A stretch of 42,763 nt of DNA from a bacterium (GCA_030649205.1 JAUSGE010000038.1:1-42763), one strand, 5' to 3'. Counted from the stretch's first letter, positions 8,544 through 15,960 are shown. The notes: generated by a model from the sequence alone, not told the origin. Program-made: numbers and translations.

Positions 8544-8549
8544 TAAAAT
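8544..8549 (+). promoter_or_regulatory. -10 element 6 nt before a start codon (leaderless)
   Basis: TAAAAT (8544-8549) is separated by only AAATAT from ATG 8556, so transcription would begin at or next to the start codon. The same 6-nt spacing recurs at 23743 and 29162. Confidence 0.4.
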
Positions 8550-8555
8550 AAATAT

Positions 8556-9251
8556 ATGGCCACAGTTAAATTTAATTACAATTTGAATAAAGACGCTTGG
8601 AGCTGGGTGTTGATTGCAAAAGACAAGGAAGTCTGGGGCTTGAATTGGCGCGATCAAATTGCTCACATTTCTGATGAGCTTTTAGAAAAGATTGAACACG
8701 CCAGTTTTTCTCGCGCTCAAAAAATAGTTGAGAAATATATTGAGAATAATTCTGTAAAAAAATATAAGAATAAAATCATGCGTCTTGAAATGCAGGCGCT
8801 GGAAAAATCATGGAAAATTATTGAAAAAAAATATTTTGAAGTTATTTCAAAAATTACACAGAGACCTATGTTTGCTGAAAAATTTAGCTGTTATTTTACC
8901 ACCGGGCTGATGTGCCCCTACAATGAAAAAGAGGGCTGGTTTATGGCTTCAATGTGGCACAGTGTCCCATTTTCAATAACGATAATTTGCCATGAAATAA
9001 TGCATTTGCAATTTTTATATTATTATAAAAATTATTTAAAAAAAGCGGGGCTTAATAAAAATCAAATTGAAAACTTAAAAGAATCTTTGACGTTTTTGCT
9101 GAATGAACCGGAATTTAATGAAATTATATTGTGTCAAGACGCCGGCTATCCCGAACACAGCGGCGCCAGAGAAAAACTAAAAAATATTTGGCTAAAAAAT
9201 AAAAATTTCCAAGAATTAATAGACGAAGCAATTACTATAATCAAAAAGTAA
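8556..9251 (+). CDS. Putative zinc metalloprotease-like protein (HExxH), family unknown
   Basis: 231 residues. ITIICHEIMHLQF places a HExxH motif at His146-Glu147-His150, and acidic residues at 184-186 (LLNEPEFNE) could give the third zinc ligand, as in gluzincin peptidases. There is no signal peptide or membrane segment, so it is cytosolic. I do not recognise the family, and proteolytic activity is inferred only from the motif. It probably has a leaderless transcript and is followed by a strong hairpin terminator. Confidence 0.65.
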   Translation: MATVKFNYNLNKDAWSWVLIAKDKEVWGLNWRDQIAHISDELLEKIEHASFSRAQKIVEKYIENNSVKKYKNKIMRLEMQALEKSWKIIEKKYFEVISKITQRPMFAEKFSCYFTTGLMCPYNEKEGWFMASMWHSVPFSITIICHEIMHLQFLYYYKNYLKKAGLNKNQIENLKESLTFLLNEPEFNEIILCQDAGYPEHSGAREKLKNIWLKNKNFQELIDEAITIIKK

Positions 9252-9289
9252 TGTCCGATTTAGAGCTTGTCTTAAACTGTATAAAAGAA

Positions 9290-9317
9290 AAAGGGCGGAT
9301 TTTTTTATCCGCCCTTT
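9290..9317. terminator. Bidirectional terminator between convergent genes
   Basis: Perfect 11-bp stem AAAGGGCGGAT (9290-9300) / ATCCGCCCTTT (9307-9317) with a T6 loop. The minus-strand tail is T-rich (TTTTTCTTTT), so it best serves the GNAT gene at 9440; on plus it also follows the HExxH gene. Confidence 0.8.
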
Positions 9318-9439
9318 CTATATTCGCTTTAGGGCATAAATGGCCGAGAGTTATGCTTGCGGTCAGTAAGGCAGCATTCGGCGACTTTTGTTATTCTGAG
9401 CTAGTAATAACCTTTATTTTTTTATTTCCCCATAATTCT

Positions 9440-9940
9440 TTACCTTTGATAAAGAACCGCGATCTCATTGCACAGGTGAACACCTTCTTTCATCCGGTTT
9501 TTGGAGCACCCGAGGCAATCAGTCAGCACTTTTGGGCCAAACAGCTGGATGCCAACTTCAATGAACCCCAGAGGGAAGAATAGTTTAATGGCTACATTCT
9601 CTGTAGTCAACGCAAAAATATTTAGACTATCCCACTTTCTAAGTTCTTCAACCTTCCGCTGGAGAAGTATAGTTCCAAGTCCTCGGCCTCTAAATTCTTT
9701 TTTGGTCATCAGCGAAATTATTTCCATATTTAAACCATAGAGTTTTGACCCGACGCATCCAATCACCTCCTTCCTTTCATTTATTGCCACTAAAAAATTG
9801 GATATCTGACTATCGACCTCTTCCGGAGAACGATAACATAAATTTTCTCCGCGCGTGAGCTCGCTAATGTCAAAATCTTGTTCTTTGCTGGCTTCCGTGA
9901 TAATAATGTTTTCTGCCTGGCCATTCCTGGTGATTTCCAT
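9440..9940 (-). CDS. GNAT acetyltransferase 1, ArgA-like with C-terminal cysteines
   Basis: 166 residues. Motif A of GNAT enzymes is clear: IISLMTKKEFRGRGLGTILL binds acetyl-CoA through RGRGLG. The C-terminus has DCLGCSKNRMKE followed by HLCNEIAV, the same Cys pattern as the paralogue at 17430 (DCSNC...CNEQAV). This tail is typical, as far as I recall, of short N-acetylglutamate synthase-like proteins. Control by an Arg-type T-box and an Arg-rich leader peptide supports a role in arginine metabolism. Most Patescibacteria lack a full arginine pathway, so the acetyl acceptor is open. AAAGGAG precedes ATG 9940 at good spacing. Confidence 0.82.
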   Translation of the reverse strand: MEITRNGQAENIIITEASKEQDFDISELTRGENLCYRSPEEVDSQISNFLVAINERKEVIGCVGSKLYGLNMEIISLMTKKEFRGRGLGTILLQRKVEELRKWDSLNIFALTTENVAIKLFFPLGFIEVGIQLFGPKVLTDCLGCSKNRMKEGVHLCNEIAVLYQR

Positions 9941-9979
9941 AGTATCTCCTTTTTTGAAGTTAATAATTTTTAAAGAACT

Positions 9980-10052
9980 AAAAAACGGCCATTTTGAGGC
10001 CGTTTGATAGTTTGTAAAGTTATAGATATTTTAAACACTAACAAACAGCCTC
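9980..10052 (-). promoter_or_regulatory. Transcription attenuator (antiterminator/terminator) before GNAT 1
   Basis: Terminator: AAACGGCC (10005-9998 on minus) pairs with GGCCGTTT (9990-9983), followed by a T-run to 9980. Antiterminator: GAGGCTGTTTG (10052-10042) pairs over 11 positions with CAAACGGCCTC (10006-9996), consuming the terminator's 5' arm. The antiterminator's 5' arm lies inside the last codons of the leader ORF, 20 nt after the Arg triplet. AACAG..CC around that triplet can pair with GGCTGTT, giving the 1:2 pause hairpin. All parts of a ribosome-mediated attenuator are present. Confidence 0.8.
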
Positions 10053-10114
10053 AAAAAAATAGTGTGAGTTGAACGGCGTCTGTTGATGATTGTGTATATT
10101 TGATTTTTTGCCAT
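10031..10114 (-). CDS. 27-residue Arg-rich leader peptide
   Basis: ATG at 10114, stop TAA at 10031. The peptide begins MAKNQIYTIINRRRSTHT; codons 12-14 are AGA CGC CGT (10081-10073), and another Arg (AGG) is codon 22. A ribosome waiting for Arg-tRNA at codons 12-14 leaves the antiterminator arm at 10052-10042 free; a ribosome that finishes covers it and allows the terminator to form. No classical ribosome site is present, only GAGG in the preceding T-box terminator arm. The function is inferred from architecture, not from any homologue. Confidence 0.72.
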   Translation of the reverse strand: MAKNQIYTIINRRRSTHTIFLRLFVSV

Positions 10115-10122
10115 ATGATATT

Positions 10123-10399
10123 AAAAAAACCTCGTCTTTAAATAGAAAAAAATTCTATTCAAGGACGAGGTTTAAAATCTCGCGGTACCACCCTGATTCC
10201 CCGATTTAACATCGGAGCGCTCATTAAGCTGTTTGCCTGCGGTAGCTAACCGCTCCGGCCTACTTAAGGTTCAGCCGGCAATCTCCGGAAGCGCGTTCGG
10301 AAACGCTTGGCTTGCCGGGCTCGCAACTGCCCCGGCTCGCTTAAAAGCCAGTCCGCTTCTTACTATTTTCCGTTAACGATTGGATTTATTTTTAAGGTT
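10123..10399 (-). promoter_or_regulatory. T-box riboswitch, specifier CGC (Arg), controls GNAT 1
   Basis: On minus the leader has a stem I with AGUA (10364-10361) opposite GAA-CGC (10298-10293), the loop-E signature followed by the specifier; CGC reads Arg. The distal AG-bulge/loop segment AGCGAGCCGGGG is present, then the T-box core GGGTGGTACCGCG (10193-10181). An 18-bp terminator stem (10170-10130) follows with T7 (10129-10123). Uncharged tRNA-Arg should stabilise the antiterminator. It is nearly identical to the T-box at 17928-18204. Confidence 0.9.
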
Positions 10400-10405
10400 A
10401 ACTAT

Positions 10406-10434
10406 ATAATAAGCTATAAATAACTTGTTGTCAA
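10406..10434 (-). promoter_or_regulatory. Promoter of Arg T-box 1
   Basis: TTGACA (10434-10429), 17-bp spacer, TATTAT (10411-10406) on minus; near-consensus sigma-70 type. Confidence 0.75.
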
Positions 10435-10440
10435 GCTAAT

Positions 10441-10598
10441 TTTTAAAACTAATTTTTAAAGGTGGCAACATTCAAATTGCTATATGCAAAATGATTTTTT
10501 AGCTATATAATAAAATCACGTCGCTTCGGCGTATTAATTAATAATAACTATGCTAAAGGGACTGGCTAAAAACAGGCCCTGAACCGAACAACAAAAGT
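10441..10598 (+). promoter_or_regulatory. Leader region of the arginine decarboxylase gene
   Basis: TATAAT lies in TATATAATAAAAT near 10503-10512 without a good -35. Two small hairpins follow: CGTCG/CGGCG around 10519-10531 and an imperfect GGGACTGG...CAGGCCC at about 10558-10579. There is no clear ribosome site before ATG 10599. Regulation of this gene is not evident beyond its divergent position to the Arg T-box. Confidence 0.35.
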
Positions 10599-11237
10599 AT
10601 GTTCACACCCAAGAAAATGTTCTTTACCAAAGGGGTAGGCGTTCACAAAGACAAATTAGCCGCGTTTGAGCTGGCTTTACGGAACGCGGGTATTGAAAAG
10701 CACAATCTGGTAACCGTTTCCAGCATTTTACCGCCAAATTGCCAGATTGTTTCCAAAGAAAAAGGCGAAAAAATGCTTTATCCCGGCCAGATAGTTTTCT
10801 GTGTTTTGGCCAGAAGCGAGACTAATGAACCCAATCGGTTAATTTCCGCCGCCATCGGCGTGGCCAGGCCAAGCGATGGCAACAATTACGGCTATTTGTC
10901 AGAACATCATGCTTTCGGCGAAGTAGCCAAAAAAACCGGCGAATATGCCGAAGACTTGGCCGCTACCATGTTAGCCACGACTTTAGGCATTGAATTTGAT
11001 GCTAACAGCGCTTGGGAAGAAAGAGAACAAATCTATAAAACCAGCGGCCACATTTTTAAGACCACTCATATTTGCCAATCGGCCGAAGGCAATAAAGACG
11101 GCTTGTGGACTACCGTGCTTTCCGTAGCGGTTTTCTGCGATTTTAATATGCATAAAGACGTGATTGCCCCGATTATTAAAGATGAGATTGAACATAGCGT
11201 GATAAATAATAACGCGAACCATATTGATAAAAATTAA
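10599..11237 (+). CDS. pdaD: Pyruvoyl-dependent arginine decarboxylase
   Basis: 212 residues. [11 protein letters not shown] contains the autocleavage pair Ser41-Ser42 that creates the pyruvoyl group, as in the Methanocaldococcus enzyme (VSSILPP). [11 protein letters not shown] carries the conserved acidic residue of the active site, and [11 protein letters not shown] is another family block. The enzyme converts arginine to agmatine, the first step to putrescine. It faces an Arg-regulated GNAT gene divergently, suggesting a small arginine-handling island. Length is slightly above the archaeal enzyme because of a C-terminal helix ([16 protein letters not shown]). Confidence 0.92.
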   Translation: MFTPKKMFFTKGVGVHKDKLAAFELALRNAGIEKHNLVTVSSILPPNCQIVSKEKGEKMLYPGQIVFCVLARSETNEPNRLISAAIGVARPSDGNNYGYLSEHHAFGEVAKKTGEYAEDLAATMLATTLGIEFDANSAWEEREQIYKTSGHIFKTTHICQSAEGNKDGLWTTVLSVAVFCDFNMHKDVIAPIIKDEIEHSVINNNANHIDKN

Positions 11238-11256
11238 CCTAATCAAACCAGATTTT

Positions 11257-11290
11257 AACAACCCCGGCCTTTATTAAGACTGGGGTTGTT
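11257..11290. terminator. Terminator between arginine decarboxylase and phosphatase genes
   Basis: 9-bp stem AACAACCCC (11257-11265) / GGGGTTGTT (11282-11290) followed on plus by TATTTAT. It overlaps the stop codon of the convergent gene. Confidence 0.7.
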
Positions 11291-11708
11291 TATTTATCAG
11301 TAAAATAACTTTGGCCTTGATAGCATCCCTGATTTTTCTAAAATTATCCAAGTCAGTGCCATAAGGATCATCAACCGGCCAAAAAGTTATTTTGGAAGAC
11401 TTTAGTAAAAACTCCGGGCACTGCTCTTGACGGCACATAATAATAACTTTATCGCTCTGCCGTACCATTTTTTCCGTAATATATTTAACTTTATTTTGGG
11501 ATATATCCAGGCCGTCTTCTGTCATCGCTTGAATTGCTTCTTCGGCCGGCTGGCCGTATTTAAGCGGGGTAAAAGCTAAAACTCCGGCGCTGAAACCGGC
11601 CCGGGAGTTGGTAAAACTATTATAATAGGCTTCAGCCATTTGGCTGCGCGCCACGTTTCCGGCGCAAATGAATAAAATTTTAGGCCATTGCCTTTCTTTC
11701 GCTTTCAT
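11274..11708 (-). CDS. Low-molecular-weight protein tyrosine phosphatase/ArsC-like
   Basis: 144 residues. CAGNVARS at 15-22 is the CX5R(S) phosphate-binding loop, and WPVDDPYG gives the general-acid Asp of the LMW-PTP fold. The family dephosphorylates phosphotyrosine proteins or reduces arsenate. The arsenate-reductase redox Cys pair is not clearly present, so phosphatase is the better guess. Its stop lies inside the shared terminator, and the upstream tandem Nudix gene ends 21 nt before its start, so they may be co-transcribed. Confidence 0.85.
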   Translation of the reverse strand: MKAKERQWPKILFICAGNVARSQMAEAYYNSFTNSRAGFSAGVLAFTPLKYGQPAEEAIQAMTEDGLDISQNKVKYITEKMVRQSDKVIIMCRQEQCPEFLLKSSKITFWPVDDPYGTDLDNFRKIRDAIKAKVILLINKQPQS

Positions 11709-11729
11709 GTTAAAGATATTATCATTTTT

Positions 11730-12548
11730 TTAAATAATTCCCATAGCCTTTGCCCGCCTAAAACCATTTTTAATCATGCGGCTCATGGCCGGCCAGACGA
11801 ATTCATGCTGATCAATTTCGCCTTCATTGATCCATTTTAGCTTGGTATGTTCATTGCTTATTTTTATTTCCCCTTCTATCTCAATCAAATTCACTGCGCC
11901 GCAAACCGCGAAGCCGGCGCGAGTGTGCCAAGCCTCATAATCAATCACGCCTGATACTTCAAAATTATCTACACCTAATTCTTCTTTAATTTCCCGACGA
12001 AAAGATTCTTGGCCGTTTTCGTTGTTATTAATCCTGCCTCCGGGCAGGTCCCAAACATCGGGCTTTTTATCAACTTCAAGAATCAAGCATTTTTTATCGC
12101 GGATAAATATGCCCTTTTGGCTGATGACAAATCTTTCGTGCTCGCCGCTGAATTTATTGGCGTAGCCGGAAATTTCGTTATACAGCGGCTGGATAGAATC
12201 AAACTTTTTAAAATCAAACGGGTCAATCCATCGCCAATCGCTATGCTCCTCGCTCAATTTAACTTCGCCCGAGAGATAATCGCAAATAAAAGTAATGCCG
12301 ATTTTTTTATCGCCGTTAGCCTTAGCAAAAGTAAAAACATTGAACGGTTCGCCGACTTCAACTTCCAGACCGGTTTCTTCCCTGATTTCTCTTGTTAAGG
12401 CGGCCTGGGGAGAAGCTCCCTTTTCCACGGCGCCGCCCGCGGTTTCCCACATTCCTGGCTGATGGTCATCCTCGGCGCTTCGCTTAACGATTAATATTTT
12501 TCCGTCGCCGCGCCTGATTATTCCTTTGGCGGCTAGTTTATGTTTCAT
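11730..12548 (-). CDS. Tandem Nudix protein (two Nudix domains)
   Basis: 272 residues with two consecutive Nudix folds. Box 1 (about 39-61) is GGAVEKGASPQAALTREIRE followed by ETG; box 2 (about 170-192) is GGRINNNENGQESFRREIKE followed by ELG. Both keep the REUxEE metal core, so both sites may be active. Most Nudix enzymes have one domain; a fused pair suggests an internal duplication or a bifunctional enzyme. Substrates unknown. It starts just downstream of a 13-bp inverted repeat and runs toward the phosphatase gene. Confidence 0.88.
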   Translation of the reverse strand: MKHKLAAKGIIRRGDGKILIVKRSAEDDHQPGMWETAGGAVEKGASPQAALTREIREETGLEVEVGEPFNVFTFAKANGDKKIGITFICDYLSGEVKLSEEHSDWRWIDPFDFKKFDSIQPLYNEISGYANKFSGEHERFVISQKGIFIRDKKCLILEVDKKPDVWDLPGGRINNNENGQESFRREIKEELGVDNFEVSGVIDYEAWHTRAGFAVCGAVNLIEIEGEIKISNEHTKLKWINEGEIDQHEFVWPAMSRMIKNGFRRAKAMGII

Positions 12549-12560
12549 ATTTATTTTTGC

Positions 12561-12593
12561 ATGGTTTATAGTTTATCATCAACTATAAACCAT
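12561..12593. repeat. 13-bp inverted repeat between Fic and Nudix genes
   Basis: ATGGTTTATAGTT (12561-12573) and its exact complement (12581-12593) with a 7-nt loop. There is no T-run on minus, so it is a weak terminator at best; it may be another dispersed palindrome. Confidence 0.55.
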
Positions 12594-12623
12594 AAATGTT
12601 TGCCAAAAAATTATCCTTTTTCG

Positions 12624-13688
12624 TTATTTTACTATCTTATATCTGGTCGCCCGCCCTTCGCCTATCCGCTCTATCTTTTTCATTTCCAATAATTTATTTA
12701 ATATTTGCGTTATTGTCGGTCCGACAATTTTAAGATTGTCCCGCAATTTTTTCGGGGTGGCAATATCATGTTTATTAAAATAATTCCAGACGGCCAATTG
12801 TTTTTCGGACAGTAAATTTACGATTGATTCTTTAGATAATAGCCCAATCGCCATTTGCGTTTGTTTTAACAAAATATTTAAGAAAAATAACAGCCATAGA
12901 CTGATGTCTTCTCTGTCGGTTTTCCAAGTTTTTTGCGACTTATTTAGCGCTAAATAATATTCATTTTTATTATCTTCAATAAATTTTTCATGCGAAACGT
13001 AGGGCATATATTCATAGCCGCTTTTGAGTAATAATAAGTTGGTCAGCACTCGCGAAGTACGGCCATTACCATCTTGGAATGGGTGAATAGACAAAAATTC
13101 AAAAATAAAATTACCAATAATAATTAATGGGTGAATTTCCTTTTTTTTTAATAAGTCTATAACTGCGTCTAACAATTCGCTCATTTCCTTGCCGACCAAA
13201 TGCGGCGGAGTGGGATCAAATAGAACGCCAACCACATTACCGCCAGCGTCTCTGGCTTCCACGCGATTACTACCGAATTTATACTCGCCGCGATGCCGGG
13301 TATCTTTCTCCGAATATTTCAAAAGCTCACTATGAAAATGTTTGATCGTGCTTTCGGATAATTCCAAGTTTTTGTATGAATCAAAAACATTAGTTAAAAG
13401 TTCGGCATAACCAGCCACTTCCTGTTCGTCGCGAGTAATTAACTTTTGGATTTTTAGTCCTTTTAAGAGCTTCTCGACTTGTTCATCGGTAAGCCGCGCG
13501 CCCTCAATGCGGGTGGATGCGCCAGAAGAAGTAATAATAACTGATCTTTTCAGCATGCTTAAAGCTTGGGGCGACAAATTTGTCCCCATTTTCCACTGGC
13601 CTTTAAGTTCGTCAATTTGGGAAATCAGTCCGTAAATTTTATAGGTGGCCTCCGGCGAAAATGACAACCTTTGACTAAATTTAGACAT
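12624..13688 (-). CDS. fic: Fic family protein with N-terminal inhibitory helix and C-terminal wHTH
   Basis: 354 residues. The catalytic motif HPFQDGNGR is at 202-210. STRIEG at 58-63 fits the [ST]xxxE[GN] inhibitory motif, making this a class II, self-inhibited Fic enzyme that transfers AMP from ATP to protein hydroxyls. The last 65 residues (from about LLSEKQLAVWNYF) form a winged helix-turn-helix, which may bind DNA or a partner. AAGGT precedes ATG 13688, and a consensus promoter lies upstream. No separate antitoxin is needed or seen. Target unknown. Confidence 0.92.
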   Translation of the reverse strand: MSKFSQRLSFSPEATYKIYGLISQIDELKGQWKMGTNLSPQALSMLKRSVIITSSGASTRIEGARLTDEQVEKLLKGLKIQKLITRDEQEVAGYAELLTNVFDSYKNLELSESTIKHFHSELLKYSEKDTRHRGEYKFGSNRVEARDAGGNVVGVLFDPTPPHLVGKEMSELLDAVIDLLKKKEIHPLIIIGNFIFEFLSIHPFQDGNGRTSRVLTNLLLLKSGYEYMPYVSHEKFIEDNKNEYYLALNKSQKTWKTDREDISLWLLFFLNILLKQTQMAIGLLSKESIVNLLSEKQLAVWNYFNKHDIATPKKLRDNLKIVGPTITQILNKLLEMKKIERIGEGRATRYKIVK

Positions 13689-13717
13689 ATTTTTACCTTA
13701 TATACCAGCTATATATG

Positions 13718-13746
13718 ATTATATGCAATTATATTTGATTTGTCAA
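13718..13746 (-). promoter_or_regulatory. Consensus promoter of the Fic gene
   Basis: TTGACA (13746-13741), exactly 17 bp, TATAAT (13723-13718) on minus. The AT-rich, partly palindromic sequence around the -10 (ATATGATTATATGCAATTAT) could be an operator for the Fic wHTH. Confidence 0.8.
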
Positions 13747-13808
13747 ATATGTCTTCAATTATTTGTCATACTAATATTTTAGCAAGGATATTTTTATTTG
13801 TCAGCAAC

Positions 13809-15110
13809 TCATAATAAGCAAATCCGCCCGGCCAAAAAATCCTGATAAGCTGACATGTCAAAATGGCCGTGGCCGCTTAAATTGAACAGGATCGTCTTGG
13901 CTTCTCCGGATTGTTTGCATTTTTCCGCTTCGTCGAAAACCGCCTTGATGGCGTGCGCCGATTCGGGCGCCGGAATTATGCCTTGATTTTTGGCGAATTT
14001 AACCGCGGCTTCAAAGACCGGCAGCTGATCGTAAGCCACGGCTTCAATTATTTTTTCCCGATAGAGCAAGCTGACGAGCGGCGCGGCGCCGTGGTAGCGC
14101 AGTCCGCCGGCGTGGATCGGCGATGGCACGAAATCATGGCCCAAGGTATACATCATGAGCAACGGAGTTAAGCCAACCGTATCGCCGAAATCATAACCAT
14201 ACTTGCCCTCGGTCAAAGTCGGGCAGGATCGCGGCTCCACGGCAATAGCCCGCAATTTATTTTTTCCGCGCTTTAATTTATCTTGCAAAAAGGGAAAGCT
14301 GATACCGGCGAAATTACTGCCGCCGCCATGGCAGCCGATGATAATGTCCGGATAATCCCCGGCCCGCTCCATCTGGCTTTTCGCTTCCAGGCCGATGATG
14401 GTTTGATGAAGCAAGACATGGTTAAGCACCGAACCCAGCGCGTAATTAGTGCTATCATTTTTAGCCGCCTCTTCCACGGCTTCGGAAATCGCCATGCCCA
14501 GACTGCCCGGCGTGTTCGGATCCTGGGCTAAAATTTTACGGCCTGATTCGGTTCGGTCGGACGGGCTGGCGACGCAGTCGGCGCCGAAAAGATTCATCAT
14601 GATCCGGCGGTAAGGCTTCTGCTCATAGCTGGCTTTAACCATGTAGACCGCGCACTCCAAGCCGAATAAATTGCAGGCGAAGCTCAAGGCCGAGCCCCAC
14701 TGGCCGGCGCCGGTTTCGGTGGTTAATTTTTTAATGCCGGCTTGTTTATTGTAATAGGCTTGGGCGATGGCGGTATTGGGCTTATGGCTGCCGGTGGGGC
14801 TGACGCCTTCGTACTTATAATAAATCTTGGCCGGGGTGCCTAATTCTTTTTCCAGCCGTTCGGCCCTGATCAACGGGCTGGGCCGGTAAATCTGGTACGC
14901 TCGCCGCACCTTATCGGGGATTTCAATTTGCGATTCCATAGAAACTTCCTGCTTGATTAATTCCAGGGGAAAAATAGCGGCTAAATCTTGCGGGCCGATC
15001 GGCTGCTTCGTCGCCGGATGGAGCGGGGGCTGTAACGGCGCCGGCAAATCCGGTACGATATTATAGTAATGAGTCGGCGCGTCTTTTTGTTCTAAGTGTA
15101 TTATTGGCAT
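13809..15110 (-). CDS. trpB: Tryptophan synthase beta-like protein, TrpB2 type
   Basis: 433 residues, the longer TrpB2 form. [11 protein letters not shown] has the PLP Lys110, [12 protein letters not shown] has the catalytic Glu132, and [11 protein letters not shown] is the PLP-phosphate loop. TrpB2 condenses indole (or a related acceptor) with serine and does not need TrpA; no trpA or other trp gene is present here. The N-terminal 60 residues ([16 protein letters not shown]) are typical of TrpB2. No ribosome site is visible, and TATAAT at 15131-15126 lies 15 nt before ATG. A Trp-type T-box lies 500 nt upstream, but a hairpin separates it from this gene. Confidence 0.92.
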   Translation of the reverse strand: MPIIHLEQKDAPTHYYNIVPDLPAPLQPPLHPATKQPIGPQDLAAIFPLELIKQEVSMESQIEIPDKVRRAYQIYRPSPLIRAERLEKELGTPAKIYYKYEGVSPTGSHKPNTAIAQAYYNKQAGIKKLTTETGAGQWGSALSFACNLFGLECAVYMVKASYEQKPYRRIMMNLFGADCVASPSDRTESGRKILAQDPNTPGSLGMAISEAVEEAAKNDSTNYALGSVLNHVLLHQTIIGLEAKSQMERAGDYPDIIIGCHGGGSNFAGISFPFLQDKLKRGKNKLRAIAVEPRSCPTLTEGKYGYDFGDTVGLTPLLMMYTLGHDFVPSPIHAGGLRYHGAAPLVSLLYREKIIEAVAYDQLPVFEAAVKFAKNQGIIPAPESAHAIKAVFDEAEKCKQSGEAKTILFNLSGHGHFDMSAYQDFLAGRICLL

Positions 15111-15139
15111 ATAAGTAGATTAATAATTATAAACATCCT

Positions 15140-15175
15140 CGTCATTCCTGCGTAGGCAGGAATCCAGAAACGAGG
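15140..15175. repeat. Palindromic intergenic repeat
   Basis: GTCATTCCTGCGTAGGCAGG continuing to AATCCAGAAA; same family as 3313, 26249, 26621, 35161, 35621 and 38830. It sits in the trpB leader. Confidence 0.75.
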
Positions 15176-15277
15176 TGACGCCAAAATTCACTGCCTTTAT
15201 TTTTAAAATAGTATTTTTTCATAAATTTTATACTTTCCATCTCTTAAATATAGCCAAGCTAAATTTAAAGGATGGAA

Positions 15278-15302
15278 GGGCAAGAGTTTTAAGCTCTTGC
15301 CC
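15278..15302 (-). terminator. Hairpin after the two small Cys-rich genes
   Basis: 9-bp stem GGGCAAGAG/CTCTTGCCC with a 7-nt loop, 6 nt after the stop codon at 15308. The minus-strand tail (TTCCATCCTTTAAATTT) is only moderately T-rich, so some read-through into trpB is possible. Confidence 0.6.
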
Positions 15303-15307
15303 CGCGC

Positions 15308-15436
15308 TTATTCTACAAATGCCAAGCGCCGGTAACGCTTAATTCCGCCTCGTCCAGCCAGCAACTGCTTTACAACATCTTCTTTCACGCAAAACATGCA
15401 ATGACCGTTCTTTTCACAAAATTCGGTTAAAGACAT
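15308..15436 (-). CDS. 42-residue Cys-rich small protein
   Basis: ATG at 15436 with a perfect GGAGG 8 nt upstream, stop at 15308. The start MSLTEFCEKNGHCMFCVKED has three Cys and one His in ten residues (C-x5-C-x2-C with His between), a possible metal knuckle; the tail GIKRYRRLAFVE is basic. It follows the 40-residue zinc-ribbon gene by 22 nt in the Trp T-box transcript. I do not recognise it. A regulatory or RNA-binding role would fit size and charge, but this is a guess. Confidence 0.6.
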   Translation of the reverse strand: MSLTEFCEKNGHCMFCVKEDVVKQLLAGRGGIKRYRRLAFVE

Positions 15437-15458
15437 TATGAATCCTCCGTTCTAAAAG

Positions 15459-15581
15459 TTATTTTCCGCCCCAGCCTACTGTTCGCGGTTTCACTTCTTT
15501 GCCGCATTTAGGACAAACAAATTTTCCCTCTTTATTCATTTCAACTTTCGTGCCGCAGCTTTGACAAATAATGTAGCTCAT
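15459..15581 (-). CDS. 40-residue zinc-ribbon small protein
   Basis: ATG at 15581 preceded by AGGAGGG, stop TAA at 15459. MSYIICQSCGTKVEM and FVCPKCGKEVK give two CxxC knuckles about 16 residues apart, a rubredoxin-like zinc ribbon filling the whole protein. The single Trp is near the end (VGWGGK). It is the first gene after a Trp-type T-box. In Bacillus, the small zinc protein anti-TRAP is likewise made under a Trp T-box, but its sequence and cysteine layout differ, so this is only a parallel. Confidence 0.7.
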   Translation of the reverse strand: MSYIICQSCGTKVEMNKEGKFVCPKCGKEVKPRTVGWGGK

Positions 15582-15623
15582 TTTCCCTCCTAAATTAAAA
15601 GAGCAGCTTAAATATATTCACAA

Positions 15624-15922
15624 ACAAAAAATCCCCGTCTCTTCGCGCAATCAAAAAAATCGCGTGAAAGGACGAGGAATTTTACTCGTGGTGCCACCTT
15701 TGCTTCAGGAAACAAAAAAACGCCGGGAAAGCGCCATTTTATTTCCGCTCATTGACTCCGTCCCGCCCGCTGGCGGGATGACATCAATTATCCTATGGTT
15801 ACGGAGGAAGCCGGGTTTTCACTGACGCGAAAACCACCCTGCTGATTTTTATCAGCTAAATCAGACCCAGTCCCGAATTGCTTCGGGATCTGACTTATGG
15901 GTTTTATGTTTGTTAATCAACT
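15624..15922 (-). promoter_or_regulatory. T-box riboswitch, probable Trp specifier (UGG), short stem I
   Basis: The T-box core AAAGGTGGCACCACGAG (15700-15684) is followed on minus by a terminator: CCTCGTCCTTTCACGCG (15677-15661) pairs with 15647-15633 and a T6 tail follows at about 15632-15627. Stem I is very small: AAGTCAGA pairs with TCTGATTT, TCCCGAA pairs with TTCGGGA around a GCAA loop, and the 3' bulge CTGGG (15870-15866) offers TGG, the Trp codon. The long distal AG-bulge arm seen in the two Arg T-boxes is missing. Further hairpins (GCTGAT/ATCAGC; GGTTTTC/GAAAACC) lie between. Uncharged tRNA-Trp should turn on the small genes downstream. Confidence 0.85.
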
Positions 15923-15928
15923 GATTAC

Positions 15929-15957
15929 AATATATAGCAAACTAAAATTGCTGTCAA
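15929..15957 (-). promoter_or_regulatory. Promoter of the Trp T-box
   Basis: TTGACA (15957-15952), 17-bp spacer, TATATT (15934-15929) on minus. Confidence 0.75.
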
Positions 15958-15960
15958 GGG

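Noticed and set aside
9251-9583. 110-codon plus-strand frame after the HExxH gene
   Set aside because: It reads through the bidirectional terminator at 9290-9317 and then lies antisense to GNAT 1; the protein is not family-like.
10450-10475. AAAGGTGGCAACA on plus before pdaD resembling a T-box core
   Set aside because: It lacks the ACCACG/ACCGCG half, a following terminator and any stem I.
15142-15222. 26-codon minus-strand ORF before trpB with aromatic residues (MKKYYFKNKGSEFW)
   Set aside because: It has a single Trp codon, no ribosome site, ends in a dispersed palindromic repeat, and no competing terminator/antiterminator pair is visible, so it is not a convincing Trp leader peptide.
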